Shown here: piece after piece, positions 25,738-38,800 of the stretch
Numbering within the stretch: the stretch's first letter is position 1
How the letters are laid out: each line of letters opens with the position of its first letter
NCBI RefSeq assembly: GCF_040712315.1
Contig: NC_134013.1
Coordinates: 13,613,001 to 13,677,000, forward strand
Source of the DNA: Castanea sativa
Lineage: Eukaryota > Streptophyta > Magnoliopsida > Fagales > Fagaceae
Length of the DNA: 64,000 nt
Direction: 5' to 3'
Notes under the pieces: generated by a model
Databases searched by the model: none
Seen by the model: only the letters and a program-made list of their open reading frames with translations
Told to the model about the DNA's origin: nothing
Program-made: the position numbers and the translations under genes

Positions 25738-26970
25738 TCATTGATAGTACCTCCTCAGGTGTTCCATGTTCCAAGGGTGCTCTAACTTTCGTCCGTCCAA
25801 AGCTTCCAGGTAGTATGACCCCTGTCTCTTACAGTTGATTACCCTGTAGGGTCCCTCCCAATTGGGTCCCAATTTTCCATGAGTTGGATTCCTAATTGTC
25901 AATGAGACTCTTTTGAGAATGAAGTCCCCAACACTGAATCGTCTGGGCTTCACCATGGCATCATGCTGCCTAACCATAAGATTCTTGTATCTTGTTGTCC
26001 TTTGCTCTGCATCCATTCTTACCTCGTCAATGAGATCGAGGTCAAGACGAAGTTGTTCCCCATTTTCTCTCTCCTGATACTTCATCACTCGATGGTTAGC
26101 CATATGAACTTCTGTCGGTATGACGGCTTCACTCCCATAGGCTAGCTTGAAGGGGGTTTCTCCTGTTGGAGTTCTTACAGTTATCCTGTAGGCCCAAAGA
26201 ACACCTGGTAACTCGTCTAGCCATATCCCTTTTGCCCCCTCGAGCCGAGTCTTGATGATTTTCAACAGGGATCGGTTCGCTACTTCTGCTTGTCCATTTG
26301 CCTGTGGATGAGAGGGTGAGGAATAGTGATTTTTGATTCCAAAATGTTCGCAAAAGTCCCTGAAGGGCGCATTGTCGAACTGACGTCTGTTATCTGATAC
26401 TGGTACCCTGGGTACTTCGAACCTACATAGTATATTCTTCCAAACAAAATTTTTGACATTTTGCTGAGTGATTTTTGCAAGAGGTTCGGCCTCCACCCAC
26501 TTTGTAAAGTAATCAATCCCTACTACCAAAAACTTCATTTGTTTAGTTCCCTTGGGAAAAGGACCTAGGATATCCAGTCCCCACTGTGCAAAGAGCCATG
26601 GGGCCATCATTGGGGTTTAGTACTTTGACGGCTGTCTAGGGACGTTACTATAGCGCTGACACTGGTCACACACCTTGACATAGGCCTTGGCATCTGCCTG
26701 TATTGTAGGCCAATAGTAGCCTGCATGGACGACCTTATGGACAAGCAATCTTGCTCCTGAATAATTCCTGCATGCTCCTTCGTGAACTTCCCTCAAAACA
26801 TAATTTGACTCATCCGGAGCTAAGCACCTTAGGTAAGGTTGAGAAAAGCCTCGCTTGTACAACACTTCGTTTATGAGGATGTATTTGGCTGCCCTGACCC
26901 TCAACTTCCTAGCTTCGTCCTTGTCTTTTGGAAGCCTTCCTTCTTTGAGATAGGTTACTATTGGACTCAT
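25738..26970 (-). pseudogene. integrase of the Tat element
   Basis: Inserts the DNA copy into the host genome. The N-terminal zinc-binding region (26970-26617) keeps HEGAC, a later VHAGYYWP, and the CDQCQR cysteines, but has Tyr where the second zinc histidine (GNHSG-type) is expected. The catalytic core (26610-25738) keeps the first Asp in GLDILGPF, the second in SDNRRQFD and the Glu in GQAEVANR, followed by a GPNWEGPY-type C-terminal block. A TAA at 26617 separates zinc region and core, and a TGA at 26971 separates it from the second RNase H. The stop at 25738 is the natural end of pol. Confidence 0.9.
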
Positions 26971-27435
26971 TCAATTTTCTTCCCCTCCTATCTGTTGTAT
27001 GTCCGGAAGGTCTATGCTTGGCATATAGTGAACTTTGTCGTACTCGTCCGTAACTCCTCCAGCTGAAGCTGCTTTCGCCAAGGCGTCTGCTTCCATATTT
27101 TCCTCCCTAGGGAGTTGAACAAAACTTATCTCTGAAAACTTTCGTGCAAGTCGTTCCACTTTGCTAAGGTATTTTTTCATCCGATCTTCCTTGGCATCAC
27201 GCATTCCATTCACTTGGTTGACGACTAGCTGAGAATCTCCGTTGATTATTATCGACTCCGCCCCCAGAGACTTCGCCAATTCCAGCCCTTTGAGTAGAGC
27301 TTCGTACTCAGCCACGTTATTGGTGGGTTGGTACTACAGACGGGCCGCGTATTCCAGCCTATCACCCTCCGGGGACTTGAGTATGACTCCAATTCCTCCC
27401 GCATATAGTGTGGATGATCCGTCTACATTGATAAC
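26971..27435 (-). pseudogene. second (archaeal-type) RNase H of the Tat element
   Basis: A second RNase H-like domain after the usual one, diagnostic of Tat-type Gypsy elements. Visible motifs are NVDGSS just after the TAG at 27436, the AEYEAL helix with its Glu, GDSQLVVNQ with its Asp, and MEADALAK near the end. A nonsense codon at 27334 lies between the first Asp and the Glu helix, so no full domain could be made from this copy. Confidence 0.88.
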
Positions 27436-29082
27436 CTACCGTTCAACTCCCTCGTCTTTATCCAGCTCGTCCTGGCTGGGGGTGAACTCTGCAATGAAAT
27501 ATGCTAATGCCTGCGCCTTTATTGCACTCCTAGGAAGGTAGCTGACATCAAACTCGCTAAGTTCCACAACCCACTGTATTAATCGTCCTGCGGCTTCCAA
27601 CTTGTTCATTGCCTTCTTTATGGGATGATCCGTTAGGACGTTGATAATATGAGCTTGGAAATAATGCCTCAGCTTCCTGGAAGCCGTAATCAAGGCAAAA
27701 GCTAGCTTCTCCATCATCAGGTATCCACCTTCCGCTCCTCTCATCGCACGGCTTGTGTAATAAACTGGTTTCTGGATTCTCCCTTCTTCTCTGACCAACG
27801 CCGAGCTTACTGCGTGTGGGGACACCGTCAAATACAAATATAGCTCTTCTCCAGGTACAGATGGACTCAGCAACGGCGCTGTCATGAGGTATGTATTCAA
27901 GTCTTAGAAGGCCTTTTGACACTCGTCCGTCCGCTAAAATGCCTTCCTGAGGACTTTAAAGAATGACAAACACTTGTCAGTAGCTTTCGACACAAACCTG
28001 TTAAGGGCGGCAACTCGTCCGATAAGAGACTGGACTTCCTTGATATTTTTCAGTGGTTCCATATTTAGTATCGCCTGAATTTTGTCCGGATTTGCTTCAA
28101 TTCCTCTGTGTGAAACCATGAACCCCAAAAACTTCCCCGAAGAAACTCCAAAAGCGCACTTGCTTGGATTTAATTTCATGTTATATCGCCAAAGTGTATC
28201 AAAAGTCTCTTGAAGGTTGTCTAGATGATTTCTCTCGTTCAGGCTCTTTACCAGCATATCATCCACATAAACCTCCACATTACGCCCGATTTGAGGACAG
28301 AACATGTGGTTAACCAGTCTTTGGTAAGTCGCCTTTGCGTTCTTCAAACCGAAGGGCATTACTTTGTAACAAAACAACCCTTGGCTAGTAATGAATGAGG
28401 TCTTTTCTTGATCTGCCTCGTCCATCTTTATCTGGTTATAGCCTGAGAAGGCGTCCATGAAACTCAGCAACTTGTGACTTGCCGACGAGTCCACCAGCTG
28501 GTCAATGCGTGGCAATGGATAACTGTCCTTGGGACAAGCCTTGTTTAAGTCAGTAAAATCCACGCACATTCGCCACTTGTTGTTGGCCTTCTTCACCATG
28601 ACTACGTTCGCCAACCAGTCTGGGTAATAAACTTCTCGGATGAATTCCGCGGTAATCAACTTCTAGACCTCTTCCTTGATGGCATTGTCTCGCTCAGGAG
28701 CAAAAACCCTCTTCTTTTGACGCACTGGCTTGGAATAGGGACATACATTCAGGCTGTGAGTAATAACACTTGGATCGATACCAGGCATGTCTTCATGACT
28801 CCATGCAAAGACATTGAGGCTTTTCTTCAAAAACTGGACCAAAGCATGCTTTGCCTCGTCTTCCATGTTCGCCCCAATTCTAGTGAACTTCTCGAGGCTG
28901 CTCTCGTCCAAAGGGACGTCTTCTAACACCTCAGTGGGTTCCGTTGTGATCTTTCCCTCGTCTATATTCATTGCTTGTACATGCTCGTCCATCACCAGCA
29001 TGGCTAGGTAGCACTCTCTGGCGGCCAACTGATCTCCTTGTACTTGGCCTACTCCGTGCTCGGTAGGGAATTTGATGGACAA
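27436..29082 (-). pseudogene. reverse transcriptase and first RNase H of the Tat element
   Basis: Copies element RNA into DNA and removes the RNA strand. The RT fingers region ends near 28663. The core (28659-27934) shows WRMCVDFTDLNKACPKDSYP, MDAFSGYNQI, MPFGLKNA and the catalytic YVDDML. The RNase H part (27900-27436) shows the PVYYTSRAM and EKLAFALI blocks and VLTDHP. TAG at 28663, a stop at 27934 and TAA at 27904 break it, all in one continuous frame. The catalytic residues themselves remain. Confidence 0.93.
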
Positions 29083-29106
29083 GTGGTAGGTAGAGGTTAC
29101 TGCCCT

Positions 29107-29589
29107 TCAATTATTTAGAGTCGATCTTCCAATAATAGCGTTATATGACGATGCACAATCAACAACAAGGAAATTTACCTCTTTGGTTATCTGTTGTGGA
29201 TACGCTCCAACCACCACTGGCAATGTGATGGTGCCCACTGGTTGTACCCTCATTCCTCCGAATCCTACCAATGGCGAATTCACTGGTTGAAGCTGATCTC
29301 GTCCTAGCCTCATTTGCTGGAATGCAAGGTAATACAAAATGTCAGCAGAACTGTCATTGTCTATCAACACCCTCTTAGTCATGTAGTCAGTAATGAGTAG
29401 GGTGATGACTATTGCGTCATCGTGTGGGTGGTGAAGTAGTCCTGCATCCTCGTCTGTGAACGTAATGGCCTGCTCATCTACTTCCCTCGTCCTGGGAGGT
29501 CGTCCAAACAGCTGGACGTTCTGCACCACCTTCAGGTATGTCTTCCTCGACTTGGATGACTGCGCTGTTGAGGTTCCTCCGATGATCAC
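29107..29589 (-). pseudogene. aspartic protease region of the Tat element
   Basis: A retropepsin-like domain that would cut the gag-pol polyprotein. The active-site block reads IDNDSSADILYY; family members usually have Gly where the second Asp of DND stands. Hydrophobic strands and a YNAIIGR block follow, as expected. A stop at 29107 separates it from reverse transcriptase. Confidence 0.85.
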
Positions 29590-29610
29590 TCTTATCTCTT
29601 CTAATGGGGG

Positions 29611-30967
29611 TCATGATGATTCCTCCACCTTAGCCTTCAATTTCTCGTCTCTCTGGTCTCGTCCAAGGAAATTCCTTAACTTTCCTTGTCTAATGAGATT
29701 CTCTATATGCTGCTTCAAATCAAAGTACTCATCCGTGTCATGCTCGTGGTCTTTATGAAAGCGGCAATACTTGTTCCTATTGCGCTTGTTAGGATCTCCT
29801 TTCATCTTATCCTGCCACTTTAAGGACGGATCATCCTTGATCTGCATAAGAACCTGCTCTAGTGGCATACTTAGGAGTGTGTATTGCTGATTTCTCGCTG
29901 AGGAACTTGTCTTTTTACCATCCTTGTCTTTTCTCTCGTCTACCCGAGCCTTCTTTGGATGAGGTCCCTGATCTGAGTAACCCTGGTGGCCCGCTTCTGA
30001 GTGCTCTGCTCTCTTTCTCTTCTTGGCTATGATAGCGTCCTCAACATTCATGAAATTCTGGGCTGAATGGACGAGTTCGGCCATAGTCTGTGGTCCCTGC
30101 TCGTAGAGCTTATGGATGAACAAGTCAGAATTGACCCCATTGTGGAAATCGGCCAACAATAACTTGTCATCCATTTCATCCACCGTCAAGGCTTCCCTAT
30201 TAAACCTGGTAATGAAGGACCGCAAACTCTCATTTTTCCCTTACTCTATAGTTAGCAAACTAGAAGAGGAACGCTTGTGGCATTGTCCTCCAATGAAATT
30301 ATTGACAAACAACTTATTCAACTCTTCAAATGATCCCACTGAGTTTGGGGGTATTTTGCTAAACCACACTCGCGCTGGTCCCTTAAGTGTGGTAGGGAAA
30401 GCTCTGCACATAATCTCGTCGGGACCCCTTAAAGGTGCATGGTCATCTTGAAAGTAGCAATGTGATCACATGGGTCACAATTTCCATCATACGAATTCAA
30501 AGAAGGCATTTGAATTTCGGAGGTAGGGGATGACTGTTGATGGAAGCCGTGAAAAGGGAGTCCGTTCGGTGAACTAAATCATCCACTAGGTTCGCTCGCC
30601 TCATGTTCTCCCTCATCTCATCCATGGCTTTTCTTATCTTGTCCATCTCTCTTTCCAAGTGTGACACTCTTCTTGAAGCAGTACCCCTTGTCTGATTTTC
30701 GGACTCAACATTTTCTCCTCCACCGTCCTGACTCTAGGCTCGTCCTTCTGTGTGTCCATCGTGGCACTGCCTCCTAAGGTTGATCTCTCTGTTCAATTCC
30801 TGATTCTGATGGGTCAATTCTGCCATAGCGGCAGCCATGGATTGTATATGTTGAATAGAAGGCGGTTGCATGACAAGCGTTGACTGGCGATCGCGAAGAG
30901 GATTACTAGAAGCATCCCTACTCTCCTGGTGGCCTGGGCTGGTAGCCCTTGATCTTATTCGAACCAT
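29611..30967 (-). pseudogene. gag region of the Tat element
   Basis: Would encode the capsid protein packaging element RNA. The start at 30967 lies about 70 bases inside the primer binding site. A retrotransposon gag domain is visible in pieces between 30500 and 30150 (GPARVWFSKIP, RSFITRFNREAL), and a nucleocapsid-like end has one CRFHKDHEHDTDE zinc-type block near 29750. At least one frame change lies between 30733 and 30240 besides stops. The part from 30225 down is in the same frame as pol. Confidence 0.85.
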
Positions 30968-31033
30968 TCAGCCTTTTTTCTGTGAAAGGCTAATCGTTGA
31001 AAACAAAACAGATAATCAAACGAAAATAACAGT

Positions 31034-31053
31034 GATTCCCACAAACGGCGCCA
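31034..31053 (-). other. primer binding site, tRNA-Asp-like
   Basis: Two bases inside the 5' LTR, the minus strand reads TGGCGCCGTT followed by TGTGGGAATC. The first ten bases match the complement of the plant tRNA-Asp 3' end exactly, and the 20-base match is about 16 of 20. This site would prime first-strand synthesis. Confidence 0.8.
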
Positions 31054-31055
31054 AC

Positions 31056-31721
31056 TGATGATACGAAGAAAATCAGTAGGCTGGATGCTTTGGACTTGAA
31101 AGGACTACTTGCTCTTTCGATGGCCTGAAAAAGAAAGAAAAATGATCAAAGGTGACCGGGGTTGCCATCCAAGAACCCTCCGATGGCAAAATTAGTTTTC
31201 TCTCTATATTTTTGGAGTTCCAACTTTTTGGGAAATATAAAGCGTCCCTTCTTTTGGTCTGAAAGGGCGTTTATATACTGTCCTAAAGACAGTTATCAAA
31301 CTTGTAACCTCTCCTGGATTTGAGGAGGTGTGAGGGTTCAAGAATCACTTCTTCAACTGTTTAGGAGTTATATTTTTCCTCACAAAACGGTCACTGGAAG
31401 TTATGCGTGTGATTCGGGGTTGTTATATTCACTTTGAAAATTTTCTCAAGTGTCAAGGGCTCGTCCAGGGAACCTACGGTCAGGTGCATCTTGCTCCCAA
31501 CATAAGGCCGTTCCTTTCTGAACGATCTTTCAGGACGAGGCTGATGGTTCACTTGGATGACATGGCATGGAGTTATAGAATCGTCCATGTAAAGCCCCGT
31601 CTACGCACTTTACTGCATGGACGGGCTTATTCAGGACGAGATTCTTGCAACCTTTGTCTACTTGGTTTTTCCCCGGATGACCTCTATGGACGAAGCTAGA
31701 GTTGTATTTTTATACCCATCA
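31056..31721 (-). repeat. 5' LTR of the Tat element (right copy)
   Basis: Bounded by TGAT and ATCA and followed by target duplication AATAC. On the minus strand it contains TATATAAACGCCC near 31270, a probable TATA box for the element transcript. Confidence 0.92.
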
Positions 31722-31726
31722 AATAC

Positions 31727-31743
31727 TATTTAATTATGAGTTG

Positions 31744-31809
<66 letters not shown>

Positions 31810-32815
31810 TTGCCTACCATTCATTAATTTGTATGCATAAATTCATGATAATTGTATATGTTTTTATTGATATTTGTGCACAATTAGACTTGATTTAAAA
31901 GAAAAAAAAAATTATTTGAGTACTAAATGCTTATTAACTTACAACCTTTGAAAACTTCTTAACAAAATCCTATTTTTTGATGGGATCTGGTGTTGGTATG
32001 ATTGCATTATTGTTAACAAAATGAGTAGATGTATGCACAAATTCATTGTAACTGCATGTGTGCTTTTTTTTTTTTTATATAATAATTTTAAAATATATAT
32101 AAAAAATGACTTATTGGATTGCTAAATAATAAAAACTAGTTGACTCATTTCATACATTTATCTTCTTTGTATATTAAGAGAATTCAGAAAGTTAGTTATG
32201 ATTTAAAAAAAATGTCAAAAATACCCCTAATCTAATTAGATAATCATTATTCTTAAAAAATAAAAAATAAGGTTAAAATTTTAATTTAACAAAATTCAAA
32301 AACAAAAAAACTGCCAGATAAACTTTTTTTCTTAAAAATTAGTATACTCTCTGTTTGAATATAGTTCACCCAGGTTTGATACATATTTTTCTAAAAACTA
32401 GCGCATACTAAACCCATCATTCATGTGTAACTCCATTAACAATAGATAAATTCAAGTTATAAAATTAGATAAAACTAAAAAAAAAAAAAAAAAATCATGT
32501 GATCATGCTAGTACTTATTTATTTAAGTTCAGTGAGCATGTGACCCGGAGTTCAAAATATAACTAAAAAAAATAAAACCCTATTTTAAATCAAGATATTC
32601 GATTAAGAATAATTTACCCGCTTGATTAGCCAGGGCGGGGGAAACGGGCAAGCACACGCTACTCGCAGTTCCCCAACTTTATGTCTCTGTCTATCCTCCC
32701 AAAGTCACGTCGCCTCCAAGACTCCAATTATTAAAACCACACTTCCCCAGCTACATTTCAAAATTGGCGTTGAAATCTTTTACTCAATCATTCTACAATC
32801 ACAATCACAATCACC
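31727..32815. other. spacer upstream of POP-A
   Basis: AT-rich DNA beginning with a (TA)n tract at about 31745-31805, then A- and T-runs. The last 200 bases are GC-richer and resemble the region upstream of POP-B (both have a CGCCTCCAA block), so they probably hold promoter and leader. No TATA box is obvious. Confidence 0.5.
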
Positions 32816-35800
32816 ATGGGTTCGCTTTGTTTTCTAGATGAACCCTTGCACTACCCTGTTGCTCGCAGAGACGAGTCCGTCGTCGACGACTACCACGGCG
32901 TTAAGATCGCCGACCCTTATCGTTGGTAATCAAAATTCATCGAAAATGGGTTTCTCACTTCACATTCTCCACGAAAATAAATCTCTCTTAGCATTTCAAG
33001 ATTTTGTTTTCTTTGATTCTATAATTATGAGCTTAACGATAAAAAAAAAAAAAATCTTATCCAAAGCACTCTTTATTGTTCCTCTCTTCCAAAAATAGAA
33101 AAAAAAAAATCGCTATAATTTGTATTAGAGATGCATGAGTGAGTGGTTATGTTAGGTTTAGCACCAGTAGTGATGCCAAAGTGAGTGATTGTTGATTGAT
33201 ATAACGATCCAAAAAAATCTCAGGCTGGAGGATCCTGACGCAGAGGAAGTGAAAGAGTTTGTGGAAGAGCAGGTGAAATTGACGGAATCGGTGCTTGAGA
33301 AATGCGAGACGAGAGAGAAGCTTCGCGAGAAGATTACGAAGCTCTATGATCACCCGCGTTATGGCGCGCCTTTTAAGCGTGGAGACAAGTACTTTTACTT
33401 CCACAACACTGGCCTCCAAGCCCACAGCGTCCTCTACGTACAGGTTTGTGAGCTAGAATTGGATTTAGCCATTGTTATTCACTTATTTGGAAAAGAAATA
33501 TTCATAATTATTATGTGTCTCTGTTTCTTTGTTCAGGATAGTTTAAATGGAGAGCCTGAGGTTTTGCTGGACCCAAATGCGCTTAGTGAAGATGGAACGG
33601 TCTCTTTGAGCTCGCTTTCGGTTAGTGAGGATGCTAAATACTTGGCCTATGGGCTTAGTGCTAGCGGTAGCGATTGGGTGACAATTAATGTAATGCGGGT
33701 TGAGGATAAGAAAGTTGAGACTGATGCATTATCATGGGTGAGTATCTTGATCTTAGTACATGACTTACTATTCCAAATAGATTAAAAAAAAAAAAAGGAA
33801 TCTAGACTTGTTAGAATTATGGTTAAGCGACTAAATCTACCATTTCCTAACCATTTTTGGGAGAGTTGAATATTTGAGTTTGAACCCCATTTTTGCTTTA
33901 TCTCCCGTTTAAAAAGTTAAAAATCCCACGTAAGGGGGAGTTTTAGTCCACACGCGAGATGGAGTGTTAGAATTATGATTAAGTAATTAAATTCACCATT
34001 TATAATAATTTGAGCTTTTAGGAGAATCGGTAATATATAAAGACTAATTGAAGGGATTTTATATGCTGTAATTTCAGGTTAAGTTCTCGTCTATTAGTTG
34101 GACACATGATGGCAAGGGGTTTTTCTACTGTCGATATCCTGCTCCCAAGTAAGTGATCATCCTCATTGTGTTCTTGCATTTTAAAAAAGGAGGAATTACT
34201 TGAATCTTTGTAAATTATGAACCATGGTAATGATATTGCGTTTGTTTAAACAGGAAAATTGGATTTAGTGCATCATATTTGAGATTTCGCACATTATTAT
34301 ATTGAATTCATAATGATAGTATAATGCTGTAGAGAGGGAGAAAATGTAGATGCTGGGACGGAGACCAATTCTAACCTTTATCAGGAGGTATACTATCATT
34401 TCTTGGGTTCAGATCAATCTGAAGATATTTTATGCTGGAGAGATCCTGAAAACCCTAAATACAGGTTCAGGGCCAGTGTTACACATGATGGGAAGGTAAT
34501 TCTTATCTCATTTTTTCATGGCTTTTATGGTTATGTCGGACCAGTGTCAGCTTTAATTTCTTGTATTGACTTTGATCCAACTGCATGTTTCTTAACATTC
34601 CTTTTAAATAAAAATGTATCATTTCTATGTCTAGTGGCCAAATTTGTTACAGGAATAAAGTGCTTCTATAGAGGTTTTCTTGAGATGATCTATTATATAA
34701 TTGAATGCAAACCAAAAAAAAATGAAAAACCTAAAAATCCCCTTTTGAGTTGTATATGAAGCATCATCAATATACCATGTTGTTGAGTTTCTAGACTTGA
34801 GCTGCCTCTTCAGTTATGCTTATAAATACAATCCATATGTAGTATTTATATGCATGCATTAACTAGAATGCCTGATTAATTTGGGTTAGATAAGAAGTTC
34901 ATATGCACTTTCCTCTTTCTAATGGATTTCCTTCTCACTGACTCCACCTTGATGTTTTTGTACAGTATGTTCTTCTGTACATAAAAAATTCTGGCCCTGT
35001 CAACAAATTCTATTATTGTGACCTTTCTGAACTTCCTAATGGGCTTGTGGGTTTGAAGGGGAAGAATGCCTTGCTCCCGTTTATTAAGTTTATTGATGAA
35101 TTTGATGCTTTTTATGATGCCATTGCAAATGATGATACTTTGTTTACCTTTCGGACAAATAAAGATGCTCCAAAATATAAGTTAATCCGAGTAGATCTGA
35201 AGGAACCAACTGTTTGGATTGATGTTCTCCAAGAAGCCGAAAAGGATGTACTTGAATCAGCTTGTGCTGTTAATGGTAACCAAATGATTGTGAGTTACCT
35301 GAGTGATGTTAAGTATGTTCTACAGACAAGGGAGTTGAAATCAGGTTCCTTTCTACATCAATTACCCATTGGCATTGGGACAGTTAATGGAATTTCTGCA
35401 AGGCGCACAGACAATGTGGTTTTTATTGGGTTTACTAGCTTTCTTACCCCTGGAATTATTTATCAGTGTAATTTAGAAACTGAGGTTCCCAATATGAAGA
35501 TATTTCGTGAAATTGTTGTTCCTGGGTTTGATCGCTCAGAGTTCCATGTTGATCAGGTGATACTCGCTACCTTGTTGACACCCTAGCCACTCTAGTTTGC
35601 TTCTTTTTCTTCTACCTTCTTGCCGAGCTGCATTAGTGTGGGTGATTAGGGGCAGCTGTTCTTCTTTGTCTATCTTCCTCTGTTCATCTAGGGTGTGTGT
35701 TTGAGTCCCTAAATGTATGTTCATCGTACTTGATTATTTTTTCCATCTCCAGGTTTTTGTGCCTAGTAAGGATGGTACCAAGATACCGGTGTTCATTGTG

Positions 35801-38800
35801 ACTAGAAATAATATTCTTTTGGATGGATCACACCCTTGTTTGTTATATGGATATGGTGGATTTAACTATAGTATTACACCATCATTCAGCGTTGGTCGTA
35901 TTGTACTCATAAGGCATCTAGGTGCTGTTTTCTGCATAGCAAACATTCGTGGTGGTGGAGAATACGGAGAGGAATGGCATAAAGCAGGCTCACTTGCAAA
36001 GAAGCAGAATTGCTTTGATGACTTCATTTCTGCCACTGAATATCTTATATCTTCTGGCTATACCCAGCCCAGAAAGTTGTGTATTGAAGGTGGAAGCAAT
36101 GGTGGGCTTCTTGTTGGGGCTTGCATAAATCAGGTAATGCTGTGTAGCTTGTTATAGAGGGTGCATTTTCTTGGTTCTATAACTTGTAATAGTCGTTTGA
36201 ATGCTTAGACTAAATTACATTTTTTTTTTTGGGCAGAGACCTGATCTTTTTGGTTGTGCTTTGGCTCATGTTGGTGTTATGGACATGCTGCGATATCATA
36301 AGTTTACTATAGGTTAGTCTAAATCCATTGGATCCACTAGTTAGTATTTTTGAATCATGTATTGAACCAGAGTTGCTTTCTAGGCCATGCATGGACTTCT
36401 GATTATGGTTGTTCAGACAAGGAGGAAGAGTTTTACTGGCTAATCAAGTAAGTAAAGTTTATCCTATATCAAAGATCTGATTAGGAAGCTCTTATCATAC
36501 TTCTTGGCAATCTTTCAAATCTTTAATTTGTAATTTTCTATCGTAAATTGCCAATGAGCTCTAGCTCAATTGGCACCTCCTCCCCTTATAGTATATAGGT
36601 GGTGGTGGGTTCAAGACCCATTGGGTGCATTTGGAACTTGCCAATAAAAAAAATCTACCATATATTGCGTAAGAAACTGGAAAACCATTGTCTATTCTCG
36701 ATCTTGTAATATTAAACATAAAAGTTCAATTTATTCATGCCATTTTTTTTTGGCTTCAGAAGATTCTTATACCAGAAAAAGCTATATGAGTATCAGATGC
36801 AAGAGGCTTGACCAGAAGGGGAGGGAACTGAGATGAGTCAGGCATAGCAGAAAACCTCATTTTAACGCCCATTGAGCTCATTCATGCACTGCACTGTTTA
36901 CATTCCTACTAATCCTACTAAAGTCACAAGAAATGAAATTCGATTTTAAACTTTTGACATTCAGGCAATACTCCAGCTCAGAGTGGCATCCCCTTGTATC
37001 TTCCCTCGCCAATGCGTCTACATTGATGTTTGTGAAAAGGGCTGTGGATAGAGTAAATTTAGTGGGCTCAGCATTGCTTAACTTGGGATTTTCAGCCATT
37101 AGAACACTGCAGTAGCTTGCGTGGGCTTTAATTGTGATAATTGGGACTTCCATAATGGTGTTGTAATGTTCTCCATGCATTAGCTGTTCTTGAGTTTCCA
37201 AACTGTCCAAACTCCAATGCAAGCAGAGTGAATTGGTCATTTGGAATTTCTGGGTTGACTAGACCTTCTGGGTGGAGATAAGAATATTCACTAGTCTTAT
37301 AATTGTGTTTGTTTGAATTGCTCCAATTCTAAATCCCCACTGGTTCCCCATCCAAGCTAGTCTTATGACTAGGCACATCTTAAATAGGTGCAATTCATCC
37401 ACATCTTCCCTATGGCAAAGAGGACACAATGACAATTTACAGGGACATAGTCTGCTTTACTGTAAGTGTCCAGATACCAACATCCAAAGGAAAACTTTGT
37501 ACCTTTCCTGGAGTTGGGTGCTCCAAATTTTGATCCAAAACCTACCATTTACCCTATTAAGTAGCCTAATTTGGCCCACCCAATAAGCCCATTTAATGGA
37601 AAAGTATCCCTTATTTGTTGGGGATCCATACTAGGTTATCATTAATAGCTGATAAGGGGATAGAACTTGTAGGATGTGGTTCACAGATGTGGTTGGGAGA
37701 GCTGAGTTAGGTATCCAGTTCATTCACCGCCATTCAATTGCTATATGTGATTGCTATGCTTATTTTTATCTCATATGTTCTAGCAGTATCCATATTGATT
37801 CTTATTTCTTGATCCAATGATCCAAGACATCAGTTGTTAGTTGCCATGATCATGAACGTTCACAACAGCTTGCGTTGCATTAGATATCTGTCAATTAGGA
37901 AGAATTATTTGCCCTTTGTTTTGGACTGCACCACTTTTGTGCTTTTATTAGATTCACTAAAACAAATATTTTACCTGGTGCTTCTACTAAGCAATTTTCT
38001 CTGGAAATATTGTGCTAGGATTCTTCACATAGGAGAGTTTGGATGTTGGCGCACTGTTGATTGTATTTTTTTTTTTTTTCAGGTATTCTCCACTACATAA
38101 TATCAGGAGACCTTGGGAACAGCATCCGGATCTACCTTCCCAGTATCCATCCACAATGTTATTGACTGCTGATCATGATGATAGAGTTGTGCCATTGCAC
38201 TCATTGAAGTTATTGGCGGTTGGTCCCTTTATCTTTAGCAAAATTTAGAATTCATTAGCCTTTAAACATAAAAGAAAAAAGAAAAACTTGAAGTATAATG
38301 TTAGAATGATTCTATTTATCATGTTGCATATAAGTTCTAGTATTAACAAAGTAGCTGGTGGAACAAGATAAATTATGCATTGTAATTTATTTATTGGTTA
38401 TGTAACTACTTTTTAGATTTTCTTCAATGATGTTTTCATTGTCTTCATTGTTAGCCTTAAGTGTATCGTAGTTTTTTTTTTTTTTGGTTAAAGAGAAGCA
38501 ATTATATTAAAAGTTAACCTGCTGAAAGTCAGGTATCAGTTACAAAAGGGCTGCTATTAGCAGTTACATGAGTGCTGTCATAGGTTAAGACCACCATAAC
38601 AGGTAAGGAGGGGTTACAAAAGAAACAAAAAGCTCCAATTGAGCGCACCCAATTTTTGCAAGAGAATCAGCTGCTCTGTTGGCTTCCCTGAAGCAGTGGA
38701 GGAGACGGACCTGTTGGAAAGCTTGGAGAGTGTCCCTGCAATCATTGACCAAAGGTTGAGTTAGCCTATTATAGCAGGATGGTGAGGATAGAAGCTTAAT

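Larger units (their letters stand above)
21421..31726 (-). mobile_element. Ty3/Gypsy LTR retrotransposon, Tat-type, decayed
   Basis: A full-length element of about 10.3 kb in minus orientation: LTR, primer binding site, gag, protease, reverse transcriptase, RNase H, second RNase H, integrase, spacer, antisense gene, polypurine tract, LTR. The perfect 5-bp target duplication AATAC lies at 21421-21425 and 31722-31726. The protease-RT-RNase H-integrase order marks Ty3/Gypsy. The second RNase H and an antisense gene between integrase and 3' LTR mark the Tat lineage (Grande, Huck, Ogre relatives). The LTRs differ at about 40 of 667 positions by eye, mostly transitions. Nonsense codons throughout gag-pol make this copy non-autonomous. 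Confidence 0.93.

Noticed and set aside
28717..29011. Plus-strand open frames opposite reverse transcriptase and gag
   Set aside because: They are shadows of the minus-strand pol frame, lack splice sites or promoter, and show no domain. Only the 22461-24729 antisense gene is supported.
33147..33425. Minus-strand open frames opposite POP exon 2 in both copies (also 42213-42425)
   Set aside because: They are conserved only because the sense exon is conserved. There is no independent start context or domain.
36562..36618. tRNA gene
   Set aside because: A and B boxes are present, but the sequence does not fold into a full acceptor and anticodon cloverleaf and ends in an A-rich tail. It is a SINE.
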